DNA of 64,000 nucleotides. It comes from Limnohabitans sp. WS1. GTDB taxonomy: Bacteria > Pseudomonadota > Gammaproteobacteria > Burkholderiales > Burkholderiaceae_C. The stretch's first letter is position 1. Each line of letters starts with the position of its first letter. A model generated the notes under the pieces. The model had not been told where the DNA came from, searched no databases, and was given only the letters and a program-made list of their open reading frames with translations. The stretch spans positions 558,001-622,000 of the forward strand of contig NZ_NERU01000001.1 of the NCBI RefSeq assembly GCF_003063265.1, written 5' to 3'. Positions 61,687-64,000 of this stretch are shown here, piece by piece. Position numbers and translations under genes: made by a program.

Positions 61687-62660
61687 GTCAGGTCCTTGGC
61701 TGAGAATGCGGCCTGTGCCACTTGCAGCAGTTGCCCGCGCAACCATTGGTGCGCACTGTCGTGTTGCATTCGACGATGCCACAGTGCCTCCACATGCACG
61801 GGCGGCACATCCAGCGGCAACTCGCACAACACCAGTTTGTCGGCCATGCCCGTGGTGGGCACAAAGTGGCGTGGCAACACGGTGAGCAAGTCGGAGCTGA
61901 CCACCACTTGGCCCGCTGTGAAAAACTGGTTCACGGTGAGCACGATGCGCCGCTGCCGTCCGATCGAGGCCAATGCTTCGTCGACAAAACCATAAGGCCG
62001 ACCAGAAAAGCTGACCAACAAATGGCGTGCGGCACAGTAAGCGTCGAGCGTCATGGGGTCGTGGGCCATGGGGTGGCCTTGACGCATCACGCAGACGTAT
62101 TCACCCGCGTACAGACGCTGGTGTTCAAAAGACACCGCTTCTCCGGCTTGGGCACGCCCCGTCAAATCGGTCAACACGGCAGGAAAGTAGCCCAAGGCCA
62201 TGTCGGCGACCCCTTCACCGAGCAGGCTTCGTGGGTCGCGCGTGTTCAGCGGCACCACCCTGAGTGACACGCCGGGCGCTTGCTGTTGCAGTTGTCGGGC
62301 CAAGCCGCCCATCAACTCGGCAGCTGTGGCGTCGGCCATGGCCAAGATGAAGGTGTTGGTGGCCTCTTGCGGCACAAACGGACTGGGCACGATGGCCTCT
62401 TGAAGCTGGCGCAGGGCTTCGCGCACACTGGGCCAAAGCGCCAGCGCCCGGGGGGTGGGCTCGATGCCATGGCCTTGGCGTTTGACCAGCTCATCGTCCA
62501 GGGCGTCGCGCAAGCGGCGCAAAGCATTGCTCACCGCCGGTTGAGACAGTGAGAGGTTTCGGGCCGCCCGGGTCAGGCTGCGCTCGGCCATGACTTCGTC
62601 AAAAATCCGAAGCAAGTTGAGGTCGAGCGTGCGAAATGAGGCTGGGATGTGAGCGTTCAT
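61683..62660 (-). CDS. LysR-family transcriptional regulator, NodD-like subgroup
   Basis: 325 residues. The HTH is in SLTRAARNLSLSQPAVSNAL (about 28-47), following the TLDLNLLRIFDEVMAERSLT opening characteristic of the NodD/NahR-like subgroup. The effector domain follows (about 95-305). It is translationally coupled to the phosphoesterase gene by a 4-bp overlap, unusual for LysR genes, which are commonly divergent from their targets. It is divergent from a small membrane protein gene. Inducer unknown. Confidence 0.92.
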   Translation of the reverse strand: MNAHIPASFRTLDLNLLRIFDEVMAERSLTRAARNLSLSQPAVSNALRRLRDALDDELVKRQGHGIEPTPRALALWPSVREALRQLQEAIVPSPFVPQEATNTFILAMADATAAELMGGLARQLQQQAPGVSLRVVPLNTRDPRSLLGEGVADMALGYFPAVLTDLTGRAQAGEAVSFEHQRLYAGEYVCVMRQGHPMAHDPMTLDAYCAARHLLVSFSGRPYGFVDEALASIGRQRRIVLTVNQFFTAGQVVVSSDLLTVLPRHFVPTTGMADKLVLCELPLDVPPVHVEALWHRRMQHDSAHQWLRGQLLQVAQAAFSAKDLT

Positions 62661-62806
62661 GCGGGGACAGATGATTTATCACCATTATGAATGTCAAACA
62701 TCATGAATATAAAGTTGAACGACACTGGTAAAAACCCTATGATTCACCCATCGGTTTTGACGTTTTCAATATCAAAGTGCACAAAATCGAATCAAGGGAA
62801 CAAAAA

Positions 62807-63289
62807 ATGAACACCACCTCCACCACCACCACCTCATCCGTCTTGGCTCAGATGAGCACCGTCCGTGCCAAGCACCCTGTGCTGAGTGCATCCACCAAAG
62901 CGTTGTCGACATGGCTGTCCACGGCAGGCGTGGCAGCCCTGCTGGTCTTGGCCAACCACCTCATGGACGATTGGGCCGAAACACACCTCATGGCCGCTTG
63001 GTTGGCTTTGTGGGCCTTGGCCATTGTGGCCATCGTTGTTTTGCGCAGCGTGAGCCGAATGCTGGCGCAAAACATGATCACGGGGCTGAACCAGTGGTCT
63101 GCACATCTGGCACGCCGTCGGGCCGATGAACGCCTGTGGAACATGGCCCAAGCCGACAGCCGTTTGATGGGTGAGCTGCAAACAGCGATGGACCGTGCCG
63201 ATGAAATCGGGCTTCCAACGCCCAACTTGACCACTTACATGACTCGCCGCGCGGCCCGCATGGTCCATAACCGCCTGTATTACATCTGA
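62807..63289 (+). CDS. Small membrane protein with two predicted transmembrane segments
   Basis: 160 residues. A Ser/Thr-rich N-terminus is followed by two hydrophobic stretches (about 38-55 and 65-85, the second AAWLALWALAIVAIVVLRSV), then a basic, helical cytoplasmic tail ending RRAARMVHNRLYYI. No known family is evident to me. An AAGGGA ribosome site precedes the ATG. It lies alone between a divergent LysR gene and a convergent transporter gene. Confidence 0.75.
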   Translation: MNTTSTTTTSSVLAQMSTVRAKHPVLSASTKALSTWLSTAGVAALLVLANHLMDDWAETHLMAAWLALWALAIVAIVVLRSVSRMLAQNMITGLNQWSAHLARRRADERLWNMAQADSRLMGELQTAMDRADEIGLPTPNLTTYMTRRAARMVHNRLYYI

Positions 63290-63298
63290 GCGTTGGGC

Positions 63299-64000
63299 CT
63301 AAGCCCCTTTCGCGACCGATTTTTGTTCAAGGGCCGGTGTGGGTCGTGAGGCCAAGTAGATGCCGGGCAAGATCAAGGCAGCCCCCATCACATGGTGCCA
63401 GCCCAAAGACTCCCCCAACACAGCCCAAGCGGTCAAGCCGCCATACAAAGGGCCGAGGTACAAACTGGCGGCCACCCGACTCGCGCCCAAGGCTTTCTGG
63501 CAAAAACCATACGCCCAATAAGCCCCAATGCCGGGAACGAGACCCGCCAACACGACCAAGAGCGTGGCCTGCACGCTCCATGCGGGTGTGCTGTCCAGTT
63601 GCACTTCCCAAATTGCAAATGGCGTCAAGACCAAGACCCCACCTGCACAAATGGCCGCCAAACGCGCTGTGGCCCCCAGGGGACTGGGCCATTTCTTTTG
63701 CAACAAAGCAAAGGCCGCCCACGCGACCATGGCCAGCACAATCCAGCCATCGCCTGCGACCCAGTTGACTTGCCCCAGAGCGCCCCACTGGCCTTTCACC
63801 ACCACATGAAAAACGCCAGACAAAGCCACCACCACGCCCAGGCCTTGCCGCCACGAAAAACGCTCACCCAGCCACAACACCGCCCCCAAGGTGATCAGCA
63901 CGGGTGATGCGGCGTAAATCAGCGCGATGTTCATGGCGGTGGTGGTCTGCGCCCCTTGGTAAACCCAGGCCCCACAAACCAGCATGCCCAATGCCCCCAA
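63299..64000 (-). CDS. EamA/DMT-superfamily transporter, 5' end cut by the window edge
   Basis: At least 233 residues; the N-terminus lies beyond the right edge. Multiple hydrophobic helices (at least seven) belong to two EamA repeats, with typical helix-boundary segments such as YAASPVLITLGAVLWLGERF in the first and ASLYLGPLYGGLTAWAVLGE in the second. Such proteins export or import metabolites such as amino acids or nucleosides. Substrate unknown. The stop lies 9 bp beyond the convergent small membrane gene. Confidence 0.9.
   Translation of the reverse strand: MGALGMLVCGAWVYQGAQTTTAMNIALIYAASPVLITLGAVLWLGERFSWRQGLGVVVALSGVFHVVVKGQWGALGQVNWVAGDGWIVLAMVAWAAFALLQKKWPSPLGATARLAAICAGGVLVLTPFAIWEVQLDSTPAWSVQATLLVVLAGLVPGIGAYWAYGFCQKALGASRVAASLYLGPLYGGLTAWAVLGESLGWHHVMGAALILPGIYLASRPTPALEQKSVAKGA

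Overview
The window is about 64 kb of GC-rich chromosomal DNA from a betaproteobacterium. The hut and put gene organisation, the several orphan TctC-type solute receptors, the protein sequences and the dispersed REP-like palindromes all fit the Comamonadaceae (Burkholderiales). I cannot name the genus. No rRNA, tRNA, IS transposase or CRISPR array was seen. Genes are densely packed and most are for heterotrophic catabolism.

Layout. 0.1-6 kb (minus strand): malic enzyme fused to a phosphotransacetylase-like domain, MOSC protein, Xaa-Pro aminopeptidase, small lipoprotein and a sugar-nucleotide transferase. 6-12.7 kb (plus): Rieske oxygenase, transketolase, GAPDH, two decayed gene relics (GAPDH and GMC oxidoreductase), and an AlkB-type alkane monooxygenase, followed by a 92-bp tandem repeat. 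13-22.3 kb (minus): a histidine-utilisation operon, ABC transporter-hutC-hutH-hutU-hutI-hutG, with two HutC-like boxes upstream. 22.8-26.1 kb (minus): GMC oxidoreductase, class II aldolase and a CRP-family regulator.

26.2-34.3 kb (plus) is the most interesting part: a compact bacterial microcompartment (BMC) locus. It encodes an NMT1/TauA-type ABC importer, a TauD-like Fe(II)/2-oxoglutarate dioxygenase with an unusual C-terminal tail, an acylating-type aldehyde dehydrogenase, two BMC-T shell proteins, one BMC-P, one BMC-H and a multidomain NTF2-like/Cys-rich protein. My inference is that an imported sulfonate or similar compound is cleaved with O2 to an aldehyde, which is then processed inside a shell. 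This would be an aerobic counterpart of the known glycyl-radical isethionate microcompartment. No phosphotransacylase, alcohol dehydrogenase, B12 enzyme or glycyl-radical enzyme is in the locus. A CRP-type palindrome lies between the operon and the divergent CRP-family gene.

34.4-40 kb: small helical protein, second GAPDH, and an AcoR-like sigma-54 activator with a likely binding palindrome and -24/-12 promoter in front of an NTF2-FMO fusion monooxygenase. 40-44.8 kb: amidase, M20 amidohydrolase and TctC receptor operon with a divergent LysR gene. 45-53 kb: GNAT protein, cytochrome c-like protein, ornithine cyclodeaminase with a divergent Lrp regulator, TctC receptor, two hotdog proteins, an LRR-protein kinase fusion, a 3-hydroxyisobutyrate dehydrogenase-like enzyme and a toxin-antitoxin pair whose toxin is broken by a stop codon. 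53.7-58.8 kb: Lrp-type regulator and putA. The putA coding frame carries two in-frame repeat insertions, one of about 190 residues built from 84-bp REP-like units. 59-64 kb: methyltransferase, threonine dehydratase-like enzyme, phosphoesterase, LysR regulator, small membrane protein and a partial EamA transporter.

Together the hut operon (histidine to glutamate), ornithine cyclodeaminase (ornithine to proline) and PutA (proline to glutamate) form an amino-acid catabolic theme. The microcompartment, Rieske, AlkB and FMO genes add oxygen-dependent catabolism. REP-like palindromes of two families recur throughout.
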